A DNA stretch of 64,000 nt from Paracidovorax sp031843945 (GCF_031843945.1 NZ_JAVTJJ010000001.1:682001-746000), one strand, 5' to 3'; shown: positions 1 through 11,174, numbered from the stretch's first letter. Translations and numbers: made by a program. The notes: generated from the letters alone by a model not told the origin.

Positions 1-1
1 C

Positions 2-109
2 GCGCAGGAAAAGTACGACGTGCACCAGGTGAACGCGGCCATGCTGGAGGCGATGGGTCTGTTGTCCCCACCTGACTCATCGGCCTACCAAAAGGCAGCG
101 CTTCCGTGA
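2..109 (+). CDS. C-terminal end of a glycosyltransferase (partial)
   Basis: Only the last 35 codons are inside the window. The readable tail ends in LLSPPDSSAYQKAALP and carries EKYDVHQVNAAMLEAMGL, which resembles the end of glycosyltransferases that sit beside sugar transferases in surface-glycan clusters. Its TGA overlaps the GTG start of the next gene by four bases (GTGA), so the two are translationally coupled. The family call rests mostly on the neighbours, a complete bacillosamine-type sugar set, because no catalytic motif is visible. Confidence 0.5.
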   Translation, partial: AQEKYDVHQVNAAMLEAMGLLSPPDSSAYQKAALP

Positions 110-723
110 AACGTCTCTTCGACACCGTCTGTGCCGCTCTGGCCCTGGTGCTGCTGGCCCTGCCTCTCTTGCTGCTGGCCTGGCGCGTGCGCACCCGGCT
201 GGGCAGCCCGGTGCTGTTCAAGCAGCAACGGCCAGGCCTGCATGGCCGGCCTTTCACCATGTTCAAGTTCCGCACCATGACCGATGCGCGCGATGAACGC
301 GGCGCGCTGCTGCCCGACGCAGCGCGGCTCACGCCTTTCGGCCGCTGGCTGCGTTCCACCAGCCTGGACGAGCTTCCTGAACTCATCAACGTGCTGCGCG
401 GCGAAATGAGCCTGGTCGGCCCCCGGCCGCTGCTGATGGAGTACCTGCCGCTCTATTCGCCCGAGCAGATGCGCCGCCACGACGTGCGGCCCGGCATCAC
501 CGGCTGGGCCCAGGTGAACGGGCGCAACGCTTTAAGTTGGGAAGCGAAATTCGCGCTCGATCTTTGGTATGTGGACCACCGCTCCTTCCTGCTCGATCTG
601 CGCATACTCGGCCGAACCGTGTTGCAGGTGCTGCGCCGCGACGGCATCCACGCGCCGGGTGAGGCCACCGTAGCGCCCTTCACGGGCAGCGCCCACACGA
701 CAGACAAGGCCAATACGCCATGA
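106..723 (+). CDS. pglC: Undecaprenyl-phosphate sugar phosphotransferase, PglC-like
   Basis: A 205-residue monotopic phosphoglycosyl transferase that would move a sugar phosphate from a UDP-sugar to undecaprenyl phosphate at the inner membrane, the first membrane step of glycan assembly. It opens with KRLFD and a hydrophobic re-entrant helix (about residues 8-27), followed by the family motifs FKFRTM, LDELPELINVLRGEMSLVGP with the Asp-Glu catalytic pair, and PGITGWAQVNGRN. At about 200 residues it is the short PglC form without the extra helices of WcaJ/WbaP enzymes. The GTG start overlaps the upstream stop, and the stop overlaps the next ATG (ATGA). Substrate is inferred from the following three genes to be a diacetamido sugar; the sequence alone does not fix it. 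Confidence 0.88.
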   Translation: MKRLFDTVCAALALVLLALPLLLLAWRVRTRLGSPVLFKQQRPGLHGRPFTMFKFRTMTDARDERGALLPDAARLTPFGRWLRSTSLDELPELINVLRGEMSLVGPRPLLMEYLPLYSPEQMRRHDVRPGITGWAQVNGRNALSWEAKFALDLWYVDHRSFLLDLRILGRTVLQVLRRDGIHAPGEATVAPFTGSAHTTDKANTP

Positions 724-1385
724 CCCTTCCGCTCTACGCCGTCTACGGCGCAAACGGCCACGGCCGCGAAATCATGCCCCTGGCCCGCGCCTGGTGCACC
801 GCCCAGGCCGTGCCGCTGGACCGCCTGGTGTTCATCGACGATGCGCCACCCGCGCCCACGGTGAATGGGCACCGCGTAATGACCTATGCCGAATTTCTGT
901 CGCAAGACGCCACCACCCGCCACGCCGCCATCGCCATCGCCCACAGCCGCGTGCGCGAGCGGCTGGCGCTGCAGTGCGAGGCAGACGGCGTGGCACTGTG
1001 GAGCCTGCAGGCCGACAACACGGTGCTGATGGACGATGTGCAGATCGGCCCTGGCGCGCTGCTCAGCCCCTTCGTCACGCTGACCTCCAACCTGCGCATC
1101 GGCCGCTGCTTTCATGCCAACCTCTACAGCCACGTCTCGCACGACTGCGTGATCGGCGACTACGTGACCTTCGCGCCTGGCGTGCGCTGCAACGGCAATG
1201 TCGCCATCGGCGACCACTCCTATATCGGTGCGGGCGCCGTGATCCGGCAGGGCCGGCCCGGTGCTCCGCTGGTCATCGGCGCCGGCGCCGTGGTCGGCAT
1301 GGGCGCCGTGGTGACGAAAGACGTGGCGCCCGGCGCCGTGGTGGCCGGCAACCCGGCTCGGCCGCTGCCCCGCAAGGAACCCTGA
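720..1385 (+). CDS. pglD: Sugar O/N-acetyltransferase, PglD/NeuD family
   Basis: A 221-residue acetyltransferase of the sialic-acid/bacillosamine type. The N-terminus has the short Rossmann-like sugar-nucleotide domain (YGANGHGRE near residue 10). The C-terminal half is a left-handed beta helix of hexapeptide repeats (IGPGALLSPFV, IGDYVTFAPGV, IGAGAVV), with the probable catalytic His in SHVSHDCVIGD. It would acetylate the 4-amino group of a UDP-sugar made by the two downstream enzymes. The ATG overlaps the previous TGA by four bases, and the stop shares one base with the next ATG (TGATG). The acceptor sugar is inferred from context. Confidence 0.85.
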   Translation: MTLPLYAVYGANGHGREIMPLARAWCTAQAVPLDRLVFIDDAPPAPTVNGHRVMTYAEFLSQDATTRHAAIAIAHSRVRERLALQCEADGVALWSLQADNTVLMDDVQIGPGALLSPFVTLTSNLRIGRCFHANLYSHVSHDCVIGDYVTFAPGVRCNGNVAIGDHSYIGAGAVIRQGRPGAPLVIGAGAVVGMGAVVTKDVAPGAVVAGNPARPLPRKEP

Positions 1386-2572
1386 TGCTGAACACCCCTT
1401 TTGCCCCCTGGCCCAGCTTCACAGCGCAAGAGGCCGAGGCCGTGCAGCGCGTGCTGCTGTCCAACCGGGTCAACTACTGGACGGGCACCGAAGGCCGCGA
1501 GTTCGAACGCGAATTCGCCCAGTGGACCGGCGCGCGCCATGCGGTCGCCGTAGCCAACGGCACGCTGGCGCTGGATCTGGCGCTGCGCGGGCTGGGCGTG
1601 GGCGCGGGTGATGAGGTGATCGTCACGCCGCGTACCTTCGTCGCCAGCGTCTCCTGCGTGGTCAATGCGGGCGCCACGCCGGTGTTCGCCGACGTCGATG
1701 CGGACAGCGGTAACCTCACTGCCGAGACGATTGCCCGGGTGATCACGCCGCGCACTCGCTCGGTCATCGTGGTGCACCTGGCTGGCTGGCCGGCCGACAT
1801 GGACCCGATCATGGCGCTGGCGCGGAAGCACGGCTTCAGTGTGATCGAAGACTGCGCGCAGGCGCACGGCGCCCGCTACAAGGGCCGCAGCGTGGGCACC
1901 ATCGGTGATGTGGGCGCGTGGAGCTTCTGCCAGGACAAGATCATGACTACCGGCGGCGAAGGCGGCATGGTCACCACCCACGATGCCGGCCTGTGGTCGG
2001 CCATGTGGGCGTTCAAGGACCACGGCAAGACCTGGGAGGCCGTGTACGAGCGCACGCACCCGCCCGGCTTCCGGTGGCAAATCGACGGGTTCGGCACCAA
2101 CTGGCGCATGCTGGAGATGCAGGCCGCCATCGGCCGCATTCAGCTAGGCCGCATGGCCGACTGGACTGCGCGGCGCCACCGCCATGCGCAGGCGATCCTG
2201 AGCGAAGCAGGACGACATGCCTGCGTGCGCGCGCCGCAGTGCCCTGACGATGAGGGCCAGACGCAGCATGCGCACTACAAGACTTACCTTTACGTTCAGC
2301 CAGACCGCCTGGCACCGGGCTGGAGCCGTGACCGCATCGTTCAGGCATTGATGGCCCAAGGCGTTCCCGCCTACCAGGGTTCGTGCTCCGAGGTGTACCT
2401 GGAGCGGGCCTTCGACTGCACGCCCTGGCGCCCGCGCGAACGGCTGCCAGTCGCGCGCCAGCTGGGCGACACCAGCATCATGTTGCTGGTGCACCCCACG
2501 TTGACCGAAGATGACATGGCGCGCACCGTGGCTGCGCTGCACTTGGTGCTGACCGAGGCGACTGCCCGGTGA
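1385..2572 (+). CDS. pglE: PLP-dependent sugar aminotransferase, DegT/DnrJ/EryC1 (PglE-like)
   Basis: A 395-residue aminotransferase that would aminate the 4-keto sugar nucleotide produced by the PglF-like enzyme downstream. The PLP lysine is Lys185 in SFCQDKIMTTGGEGG, the position expected for PglE-type enzymes; the DCAQAHGA segment before it is the usual cofactor-binding Asp region. The frame stays open for nearly 200 codons upstream, but that stretch overlaps the acetyltransferase in another frame. The ATG that shares one base with the previous stop gives the normal family length, so I start there. The TGA overlaps the next GTG. Confidence 0.9.
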   Translation: MLNTPFAPWPSFTAQEAEAVQRVLLSNRVNYWTGTEGREFEREFAQWTGARHAVAVANGTLALDLALRGLGVGAGDEVIVTPRTFVASVSCVVNAGATPVFADVDADSGNLTAETIARVITPRTRSVIVVHLAGWPADMDPIMALARKHGFSVIEDCAQAHGARYKGRSVGTIGDVGAWSFCQDKIMTTGGEGGMVTTHDAGLWSAMWAFKDHGKTWEAVYERTHPPGFRWQIDGFGTNWRMLEMQAAIGRIQLGRMADWTARRHRHAQAILSEAGRHACVRAPQCPDDEGQTQHAHYKTYLYVQPDRLAPGWSRDRIVQALMAQGVPAYQGSCSEVYLERAFDCTPWRPRERLPVARQLGDTSIMLLVHPTLTEDDMARTVAALHLVLTEATAR

Positions 2573-4581
2573 GCAGCCCCTCCGCAGACACTCGGGCCCG
2601 CATGCGCAAGGAACCCGTCGCCATGCGCATTCGGCAGTTGCCGCGCCGTGCCAAGCGCCTGGTGGTCATGGCGCTGGACGCCGCCATGTGCGCGGCAGCC
2701 TTCGCGCTGGCGCTGATGGTGCGGCTGGATCGGATCGACATTTTTCAGGCGATCTACCTGCCCGGCCTGGTAGGTGCGCTGCTGCTCTTTTTGCCGATCT
2801 TTCTGGCCTCGGGCATGTACCGCGAAGTGTTCCGCTTCAGCGGCTGGACGGCGCTGGCTCTAGTGGTCAAGGCCACTGCCGTGTACGGCATCGCGTATGC
2901 CGCCATCTTCACGCTGCTGCGCGTGGGCGGGGTGCCGCGCACCGTGGGCATCATCCAGCCGGTGCTGTTCTTGACCTTCGTGCTCACGTCACGGGCAGTG
3001 GCGCGTTACTGGCTGGGCGGCATGCACCGCGACCTGAAGCTGCGCAAGCACTGGCCGCGCGTGCTGATCTACGGCGCCGGCAATGCGGGCCAGCAGCTAG
3101 CCAGCGCGCTTGCGCACGGCCGCAAGGTGTGGCTGGTCGGCTTTGTGGACGACGACGAACGGCTGCACGGCTCCAACCTGCAGGGCGTGCCGGTGCTCTC
3201 GCCTGCCGACCTGCCCGCGCTGCTGCGCAAGACGCGGCTCGATTCGCTGCTGCTGGCGCTGCCCAGCGTGACCCGCACGCGCCGCGCAGAAATCGTGCAG
3301 GCCGTGCGCGCCCTAGCACCCAACCTGGTGGTGCGCACCCTGCCCACCGTGACCGACATCGCGCAAGGCCGCGTGCAGGTAAGCCAGCTGCGCGACGTAG
3401 AGGTGTCCGATTTGCTGGGGCGTGACCCGATTCCACCCGACCCCGCCCTGCTGGGCCGCCACATCACTGCCAAGGTGGTGCTGGTGACGGGCGCGGGCGG
3501 CTCGATCGGCAGCGAGCTCTGCCGCCAGATTCTGCTGGCCCCGCCGCGTGTGCTGCTGCTGCTGGAGCACAGTGAGGCCGCGCTGCACGAAGTGAGCATG
3601 GACCTGGCCCAGCGCTGCGCCCAAGCCGGCGTGCCGACAGAGTTGGTGCCGCTACTGGCATCGGTGCGCGATGCCGACCGGTTGCGCAAGATCATGGCCG
3701 CCTGGCGGCCAGACACCGTCTACCACGCCGCTGCCTACAAGCACGTGCCCATCGTGGAGCACAACCCGGCCGAAGGCCTTAGCAACAACGTCTTCGGCAC
3801 GCTGCAGACGGCGCTGGCCGCCATCGAACACGGCGTGGCCGACTTCGTGCTCGTCAGCACCGACAAGGCCGTGCGGCCCACCAACATCATGGGCGCCAGC
3901 AAGCGGCTGGCCGAGATGACGCTGCAGGCACTGTCGCACGATGCGCAGGCTTGCGGCCGCACGCGGATGTCGATGGTGCGCTTCGGCAATGTGCTCGACT
4001 CATCCGGCTCGGTCGTGCCGCTCTTTCGCGATCAGATCCGCAAGGGCCTGCCGGTCACGCTGACGCACCCGGACATCACGCGCTACTTCATGACCATTCC
4101 GGAGGCCGCGCAATTGGTGATTCAGGCCGGGGCCATGGCGCGCGGCGGCGATGTGTTCGTGCTCGACATGGGCCAGCCCATTCGCATTGCCGACCTGGCG
4201 CGACGAATGATCGAGCTGTCGGGCCTGTCGGTGCAAGACGATGCGCGGCCCGACGGCGACGTGGCCATCCGCGTGATCGGGCTGCGCCCTGGTGAGAAGC
4301 TGTACGAGGAACTGCTGATCGGCAATGACCCGCAGCCCACGGCGCACGAACGCATCATGAAAGCCCACGAAGACTTTCTGCCGTGGCCCGAGCTGCAGCC
4401 GCAACTGGCCGCGCTGCAGGCCGCCGTGCAGGCCAACGACGTCATCACCCTGCGCGCGCTGCTGCAGCGGCTGGTGTCGGGCTACCAGCCCACGGACGAC
4501 GTCGTGGACTGGGTGTATTTGAAGCAACAGCCGCGGCAGCACGATGGCGCGCTGCCCGCCAGATCGCACACGGCTACTTGA
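2569..4581 (+). CDS. pglF: Membrane-bound UDP-sugar 4,6-dehydratase, PglF/WbpM/CapD family
   Basis: A 670-residue polysaccharide biosynthesis protein. About four transmembrane helices occupy residues 35-150. A first nucleotide-binding fold follows (LIYGAGNAGQQ, about residue 166), then the catalytic SDR domain with VTGAGGSIGSE at about residue 305. The catalytic SDR motif is of the WbpM type, with Met in place of Tyr (Met441, Lys445 in NIMGASK). Expected reaction: UDP-GlcNAc to the 4-keto-6-deoxy sugar, first step for the aminotransferase and acetyltransferase upstream. GTG start overlapping the previous TGA; ATGs at 2602 and 2623 are alternatives. Its last 8 bases overlap the convergent hydratase gene. 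Confidence 0.9.
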   Translation: MSSPSADTRARMRKEPVAMRIRQLPRRAKRLVVMALDAAMCAAAFALALMVRLDRIDIFQAIYLPGLVGALLLFLPIFLASGMYREVFRFSGWTALALVVKATAVYGIAYAAIFTLLRVGGVPRTVGIIQPVLFLTFVLTSRAVARYWLGGMHRDLKLRKHWPRVLIYGAGNAGQQLASALAHGRKVWLVGFVDDDERLHGSNLQGVPVLSPADLPALLRKTRLDSLLLALPSVTRTRRAEIVQAVRALAPNLVVRTLPTVTDIAQGRVQVSQLRDVEVSDLLGRDPIPPDPALLGRHITAKVVLVTGAGGSIGSELCRQILLAPPRVLLLLEHSEAALHEVSMDLAQRCAQAGVPTELVPLLASVRDADRLRKIMAAWRPDTVYHAAAYKHVPIVEHNPAEGLSNNVFGTLQTALAAIEHGVADFVLVSTDKAVRPTNIMGASKRLAEMTLQALSHDAQACGRTRMSMVRFGNVLDSSGSVVPLFRDQIRKGLPVTLTHPDITRYFMTIPEAAQLVIQAGAMARGGDVFVLDMGQPIRIADLARRMIELSGLSVQDDARPDGDVAIRVIGLRPGEKLYEELLIGNDPQPTAHERIMKAHEDFLPWPELQPQLAALQAAVQANDVITLRALLQRLVSGYQPTDDVVDWVYLKQQPRQHDGALPARSHTAT

Positions 4582-5449
4582 AGGTCACGCGCACCGGCTG
4601 CGCGCCCGGCAACCCGTCGAACTTCGCCGTCACCGCCAGACCGGCGCGCGGCGGCAGCAGCGCCGAGAAAGAACCCAGGCTCACCAGGTCGCCCGGCTGC
4701 AGCGTGATGTCTTCCTTTTGCAGCGCGCCCGTCAGCCACACCACCGCCATCAACGGCTGGCCCAGGATGTCGCTGCCCGTGCCGCCCCCTAGCTTGTAGC
4801 CCTGCCCGTCGGTCAGCGTGACCGACATGCGTTCGAGCGCGTCCAGCAGCGCATATTGCTCGCCGCGCGTGGTCGGCACGGCGATGGGTTTGCCCGCCAC
4901 GCCCAGCCGCGCGCCGACGTTGATGGCCGCCACGCCCGCGCCGTTGAGCTGCGACGGCGCCTGCACCATCAGGTCGGGCAGTTCGATGAACGGAATGACC
5001 TGGTCGATGTGCTGCAGCACTTCCAGCGGCGTGCGCGCATGGTTGATGGCGGCGCTCTTCACGCGCACCAGCATGTCGGCCTCATACAGCGGCCGCGCAC
5101 CGAAGGCGGCGTCGACCGTGGCGCCGCTGGCCAGCACCATGCCTTCATAGAGCTTGCCCCACACCGGCTTGTCGGTGTTGAAGCGCTTTTGCACCGCCGG
5201 GTTGGTCAGCCCGGCCTTGTAGCCGATGACCTTGCCTAGCCGGGGCGCCAACTGCGCGTTCAGCTTGGCGCGCGTGCAGGCGCCATCGGCCTCCGACAGC
5301 GCCGGAAAGTTCGGTGCCGGCGTCTTCGCCACATAGCTCGCCGCCAGCTCGGCTACCTGCGTGTCGTTCAGGCATTCGGCCTGCGCCGTGATCGATGTCG
5401 CACAAGCGACGACAGCTGCCAGCGCGATGAGGGTTTGCTTCATGGTCAT
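4574..5449 (-). CDS. Exported 2-keto-4-pentenoate hydratase-like protein (MhpD/FAH superfamily)
   Basis: A 291-residue protein whose body (GKVIGYKAGLTNPAVQ, YEADMLVRV, IPFIELPD, INVGARLG, GGGTGSDILGQPL, LQPGDLVSLGS) follows the 2-oxopent-4-enoate / 2-oxohept-3-enedioate hydratase family, cytosolic enzymes of aromatic meta-cleavage. Unlike those it begins with a signal peptide (MKQTLIALAAVVACATSITAQAE), so it should be secreted to the periplasm. The acidic metal ligands seem kept (FIELPD; YEADMLV). GGAG lies 6 bases before the ATG at 5449; MKQ at 5443 is an alternative. It stands alone, convergent with pglF and divergent from the alcohol dehydrogenase. Family sure, periplasmic role and substrate unknown. 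Confidence 0.75.
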   Translation of the reverse strand: MTMKQTLIALAAVVACATSITAQAECLNDTQVAELAASYVAKTPAPNFPALSEADGACTRAKLNAQLAPRLGKVIGYKAGLTNPAVQKRFNTDKPVWGKLYEGMVLASGATVDAAFGARPLYEADMLVRVKSAAINHARTPLEVLQHIDQVIPFIELPDLMVQAPSQLNGAGVAAINVGARLGVAGKPIAVPTTRGEQYALLDALERMSVTLTDGQGYKLGGGTGSDILGQPLMAVVWLTGALQKEDITLQPGDLVSLGSFSALLPPRAGLAVTAKFDGLPGAQPVRVTFK

Positions 5450-5508
5450 GCATGTCTCCGGGTTGTAGTGTGTGCAGCATCGTAATCAGGACTTACGAGC
5501 AGCGCACC

Positions 5509-6645
5509 ATGGCTTTCATCTACTACGTCACCCAGATCCAGTTTGAGTTCGGCGCCGTGCGGCTGCTGCCGCAGGAATGCGCGCGCGTGGGCATCACTCG
5601 CCCGATGGTGGTGACCGACCAGGGCGTGAAGGCCGCTGGGGTGCTGCAGACCGCGCTCGACGCACTGGGCGGTCTGCCGCACGCCGTGTTCGACCAAACG
5701 CCCTCCAACCCCACCGAGGCCGCCGTGCGCGATGCCGTGGCGCTCTACCGCGCGCAGGGCTGCGACGGGTTGATCGCAGTGGGCGGCGGCTCGGCCATCG
5801 ACTGCGCCAAGGGCATCGCCATTGCGGCCACGCACGAAGGGCCGCTCACGTCATACGCCACCATCGAAGGCGGCTCCGGGCGCATCACCGACCGGGCGGC
5901 GCCGCTGATCGCCGTGCCCACCACCAGCGGCACCGGCAGCGAGGTGGCGCGCGGCGCGATCCTCATCGTGGACGACCACCGCAAGCTCGGCTTTCATTCA
6001 TGGCACATCGTGCCGCGCACCGCCATCTGCGACCCCGGCCTGACCATGGGCCTGCCGCCGCAACTGACCGCCGCCACCGGCATGGACGCCATCGCCCATT
6101 GCATGGAAACCTTCATGTCGTCGGCCTTCAACCCGCCCGCCGACGGCATTGCGCTCGACGGCCTGGAGCGCGGCTGGCACCACATCGAACGCGCCACGCG
6201 CGATGGCGCCGACCAGGACGCGCGCCTGAACATGATGAGCGCCAGCATGCAGGGCGCCATGGCGTTCCAGAAAGGGCTGGGCTGCGTGCATTCGCTGAGC
6301 CATAGCCTGGGCGGCGTGAACCCGCGCCTGCACCACGGCACGCTCAACGCCGTGTTCCTGCCCGCCGTGATCCGCTTCAACGCAGAGGCCGATGCCGTGC
6401 GCAAGGGCCGCCGGCTGGAGCGCATGGCCCATGCCATGGGCCTGCAGAGCGCCAGTGACGTGCCCGAGGCCGTGCGCGACATGAGTGCCCGGCTGGGCCT
6501 GCCCACCGGCTTGGCGGCCATGGGCGTCACCGAGGCGATGTTCGATGACGTGATTCGCGGCGCCATGGCCGACCACTGCCACAAGACCAACCCGCGCGAA
6601 GCGAGCGTGGACGATTACCGCGAGATGCTGCTCGCGTCGATGTAA
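5509..6645 (+). CDS. gbd: Iron-containing alcohol dehydrogenase, probable 4-hydroxybutyrate dehydrogenase
   Basis: A 378-residue group III alcohol dehydrogenase. From memory it closely follows the Cupriavidus 4-hydroxybutyrate dehydrogenase (MAFIYY start, FDQTPSNPTEAAVRDA, GFHSWHIVPR, ending HCHKTNPREASVDDYREML). This enzyme interconverts 4-hydroxybutyrate and succinate semialdehyde with NAD. The nucleotide motif VGGGSAIDCAKG, PTTSGTGSEVA, and the metal ligands in ATGMDAIAHCMETF, CVHSLSHSLGG and LHHGTLNAV are all present. The frame is open further upstream, but the MAFIYY ATG matches the family start. No partner genes of the pathway adjoin it, so the substrate is inferred from similarity. Confidence 0.8.
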   Translation: MAFIYYVTQIQFEFGAVRLLPQECARVGITRPMVVTDQGVKAAGVLQTALDALGGLPHAVFDQTPSNPTEAAVRDAVALYRAQGCDGLIAVGGGSAIDCAKGIAIAATHEGPLTSYATIEGGSGRITDRAAPLIAVPTTSGTGSEVARGAILIVDDHRKLGFHSWHIVPRTAICDPGLTMGLPPQLTAATGMDAIAHCMETFMSSAFNPPADGIALDGLERGWHHIERATRDGADQDARLNMMSASMQGAMAFQKGLGCVHSLSHSLGGVNPRLHHGTLNAVFLPAVIRFNAEADAVRKGRRLERMAHAMGLQSASDVPEAVRDMSARLGLPTGLAAMGVTEAMFDDVIRGAMADHCHKTNPREASVDDYREMLLASM

Positions 6646-6668
6646 GAACCTCTTCTAAGCCCTGGCAG

Positions 6669-7844
6669 TCACAGCGGCCGCACGCAATCCAGATCAGGGC
6701 GCTGCAGCCATTGGGCGAATTCGTCGGCCAGTTGCTGGCTAGCCGACGTGGCGGCTTTCCAGGCGCGCACGCGGGCGGCGGTGTCGGTGCCGTAGTGGGT
6801 GAAGTCATTGCGATCAGGCAGCTTGGCGCGCGGCAACGCGGCAACCCACTCGGCACTGGGCGAGAGCACGATCATGCGGTGCAGCGCGGGCGTACTGCGG
6901 TGGCGCCAGCGCAGGTTCTTGTCGAGCCAGCCGGGCACCACGCTGGACTGGAAGTGCGGGTACAGCACCAGGGGTGCACGGCCAGTTTCAGCATCTTTTT
7001 GGCCTCCAGCGCTTGATGGATAAGCGCTAACAGCTATATCTTTGATAGCAATCGAATCATCGACCCGGTAGCGCAGATGCAGGTGGTAGTCGGTGATGCC
7101 ACCGTCCCAGTAAGCGCCGGGCGGCGCGCCCGGAATGCCATGCACCGCCTGCAGCACGAAGGGAATGGAGCAGCTGGCCTGCAGCGCAGGCAAAAGGTTG
7201 TCCAGCGACAGCGCCACCTGCCGGGTGGAGAAATCGCGCGCATCGAAGGGCAGCGGTGCGAGTCCCTCGCCATCGCCCTGCCCTGACGAGAACACCACCC
7301 GCTGCAGCCACCAGCCCAGCGCGCGCCGGTGCAAAGCGTTGGCGGCAAAGGCGCCCAGGTAGCCCAGCGGCGTGCCCAGGCGGTGCTCGCGCCCCAGCAC
7401 GTGCCGTCCGCGCGCGGTGACGATGTGCAGGCGATAGCGCGGGTGCGTCAGCAACTCGGCCTCCCGCCCGGCGAAGAAGGCGCGCAGGTTCTGCCCGAAA
7501 CGCTCGCTGACGTGTGCCGCCGTGGGCCGGCGCGCACCGGGCGGCAGGTCGTAGGTCTGGTGGATGTAGTCGTGCTCCAGCCGCTCGAAGGCCTGCACCG
7601 CGCCATGCTGCAGGCAGGCCGTGGCCATGCGCCAGGCGCCGATGGAAGCGCCCACCAGGTGCACCGGGTGGGTCGATGCGGCCAACCATTCACCGAACAA
7701 GAACCGATCCAGCGGCCCGAGGATCAGACCCTTCGGCCCGCCGGCTGCGGCCGGCACCACGCCCACGTTCTCTGGTGCCAGCCCGCCTTGATCGCGCAGC
7801 TGGCGCATGGCACCCGGGCCGGCGTGAATGCGCAAGGCCTTCAC
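6669..7844 (-). CDS. Patatin-like phospholipase containing an in-frame repeat copy
   Basis: A 391-residue patatin-family serine hydrolase. The oxyanion loop is GGPKGL (35-40), the nucleophile is Ser67 in GASIGAW, and the second dyad member is Asp247 in YWDGGITDYH, so the catalytic set is complete. It has no signal peptide. Residues of about 264-283 (IAIKDIAVSAYPSSAGGQK) are encoded by a full copy of the interspersed repeat at 6996-7052, read in frame. It starts with GTG overlapping the TGA of the HDOD gene upstream by four bases, so the two are coupled. The lipid substrate cannot be read from sequence. Confidence 0.85.
   Translation of the reverse strand: MKALRIHAGPGAMRQLRDQGGLAPENVGVVPAAAGGPKGLILGPLDRFLFGEWLAASTHPVHLVGASIGAWRMATACLQHGAVQAFERLEHDYIHQTYDLPPGARRPTAAHVSERFGQNLRAFFAGREAELLTHPRYRLHIVTARGRHVLGREHRLGTPLGYLGAFAANALHRRALGWWLQRVVFSSGQGDGEGLAPLPFDARDFSTRQVALSLDNLLPALQASCSIPFVLQAVHGIPGAPPGAYWDGGITDYHLHLRYRVDDSIAIKDIAVSAYPSSAGGQKDAETGRAPLVLYPHFQSSVVPGWLDKNLRWRHRSTPALHRMIVLSPSAEWVAALPRAKLPDRNDFTHYGTDTAARVRAWKAATSASQQLADEFAQWLQRPDLDCVRPL
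6996..7052 (-). repeat. Interspersed family repeat inside the patatin gene
   Basis: TTTTTGGCCTCCAGCGCTTG, ATGGATAAGCGCTAACAGCTAT, and GATAGCAAT make a complete copy in minus orientation, with both flanks of the gene continuing in frame. Confidence 0.85.
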
Positions 7845-8665
7845 ACAAAGTCGCCCGCGTCGGGCCGCACCGTCCAGTCGATAGGGTCTTGCTGCAGCAC
7901 CATGTCGATGTCCAGCCCCAGCGTGACGCCCACTTCACCCGGAAAGCTCACCGCCAGTTCCTTGTCGCCCATCTCGGCCTCGCCCGCGCGCACGCGCCAG
8001 GCCGACAGATGCAGCACGCCGGCCAGCGGCTCATAGACGCCGTTGTCGAACGGCGCGCAGTGGTGCTGCAGTGCATCGACCACCGTCGGCGGCAACTGCC
8101 AGCGCCGCGCCATGCCGGCGCTGATGTGCGCGTAGCTGTAGCCCATCAACCGCTGCTCCAGCCGCGCGCGGCGCAGCTCCAGCGGAGCGATCAGCGTGTT
8201 GATGGACTGCGCGCGCTCCGGGTCGGCCAGGTGCAGCGCCAATTCGCCCACGCCGTGCAGCAGGCCGGCGGTGTAGGCGGCCAGCGGGCTCTGGTGGACG
8301 AGGCCCGCCAGCGACCGCGCCAGCTTGGCGGTGCGCAGGCTGTAGCGCCAGAACTGCTGCAGGTTCACACCCGGCACCGACCGCGACGTGGTGCCCAGCG
8401 GCGCCGACGCCACCAGTGTGCGCAGCTGGCGCAGGCCCAGCAGCGCCAGCGCTTCGGGAATGCCTGCCACCTGGCCCTGCGCGCCGAAGGCGGGCGAATT
8501 GGCCTCTTGCAACAGCCGCGCGGCCATTGCCGGGTCGGTGCCGAACAACTGGTTCACGCGACGCAAGTCGGGCTCGGCCGACGCCAGCTCGGTCATGAGC
8601 AGCGCCACGGCCTTCGGTAGGCTGGGCAGCGCGACGGGGACGGCCAGCAGTGCGTTCAGCTCCAT
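7841..8665 (-). CDS. HDOD-domain signalling protein
   Basis: A 274-residue protein that is almost entirely an HDOD domain, a relative of HD hydrolases that has lost the metal-binding HD pair. Visible landmarks are LPSLPKAVALLM at the start, the bundle around RLLQEANSPAFG, ALALLGLRQLRTLV, and YTAGLLHGVGELAL where HD enzymes would carry catalytic residues. Such proteins usually act in regulatory or chemotaxis-like pathways by binding partners rather than by catalysis. It is first in a two-gene unit with the patatin gene (GTGA overlap), but no sensor or GGDEF/EAL gene lies near it. Confidence 0.8.
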   Translation of the reverse strand: MELNALLAVPVALPSLPKAVALLMTELASAEPDLRRVNQLFGTDPAMAARLLQEANSPAFGAQGQVAGIPEALALLGLRQLRTLVASAPLGTTSRSVPGVNLQQFWRYSLRTAKLARSLAGLVHQSPLAAYTAGLLHGVGELALHLADPERAQSINTLIAPLELRRARLEQRLMGYSYAHISAGMARRWQLPPTVVDALQHHCAPFDNGVYEPLAGVLHLSAWRVRAGEAEMGDKELAVSFPGEVGVTLGLDIDMVLQQDPIDWTVRPDAGDFV

Positions 8666-8819
8666 GGATGGCGCGGCGTGTGGGGTTGGGTGGGGAGCCT
8701 GGATTATCCGGGCAGTTCAGCCGTGCGATCGACAGGAAAAACGCGGCATCCACCAGGCGGTACGCGCCGCGGGCCGCATTGCGCACGGCCCGCGCTCTCC
8801 CTGCCGCTGCGGTGCGATC

Positions 8820-11174
<2,355 letters not shown>

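Noticed and set aside
794..1384. N-terminal extension of the PglE-like aminotransferase
   Set aside because: It overlaps the acetyltransferase in another frame and is Arg/Pro-rich noise; the start at 1385 gives the family length.
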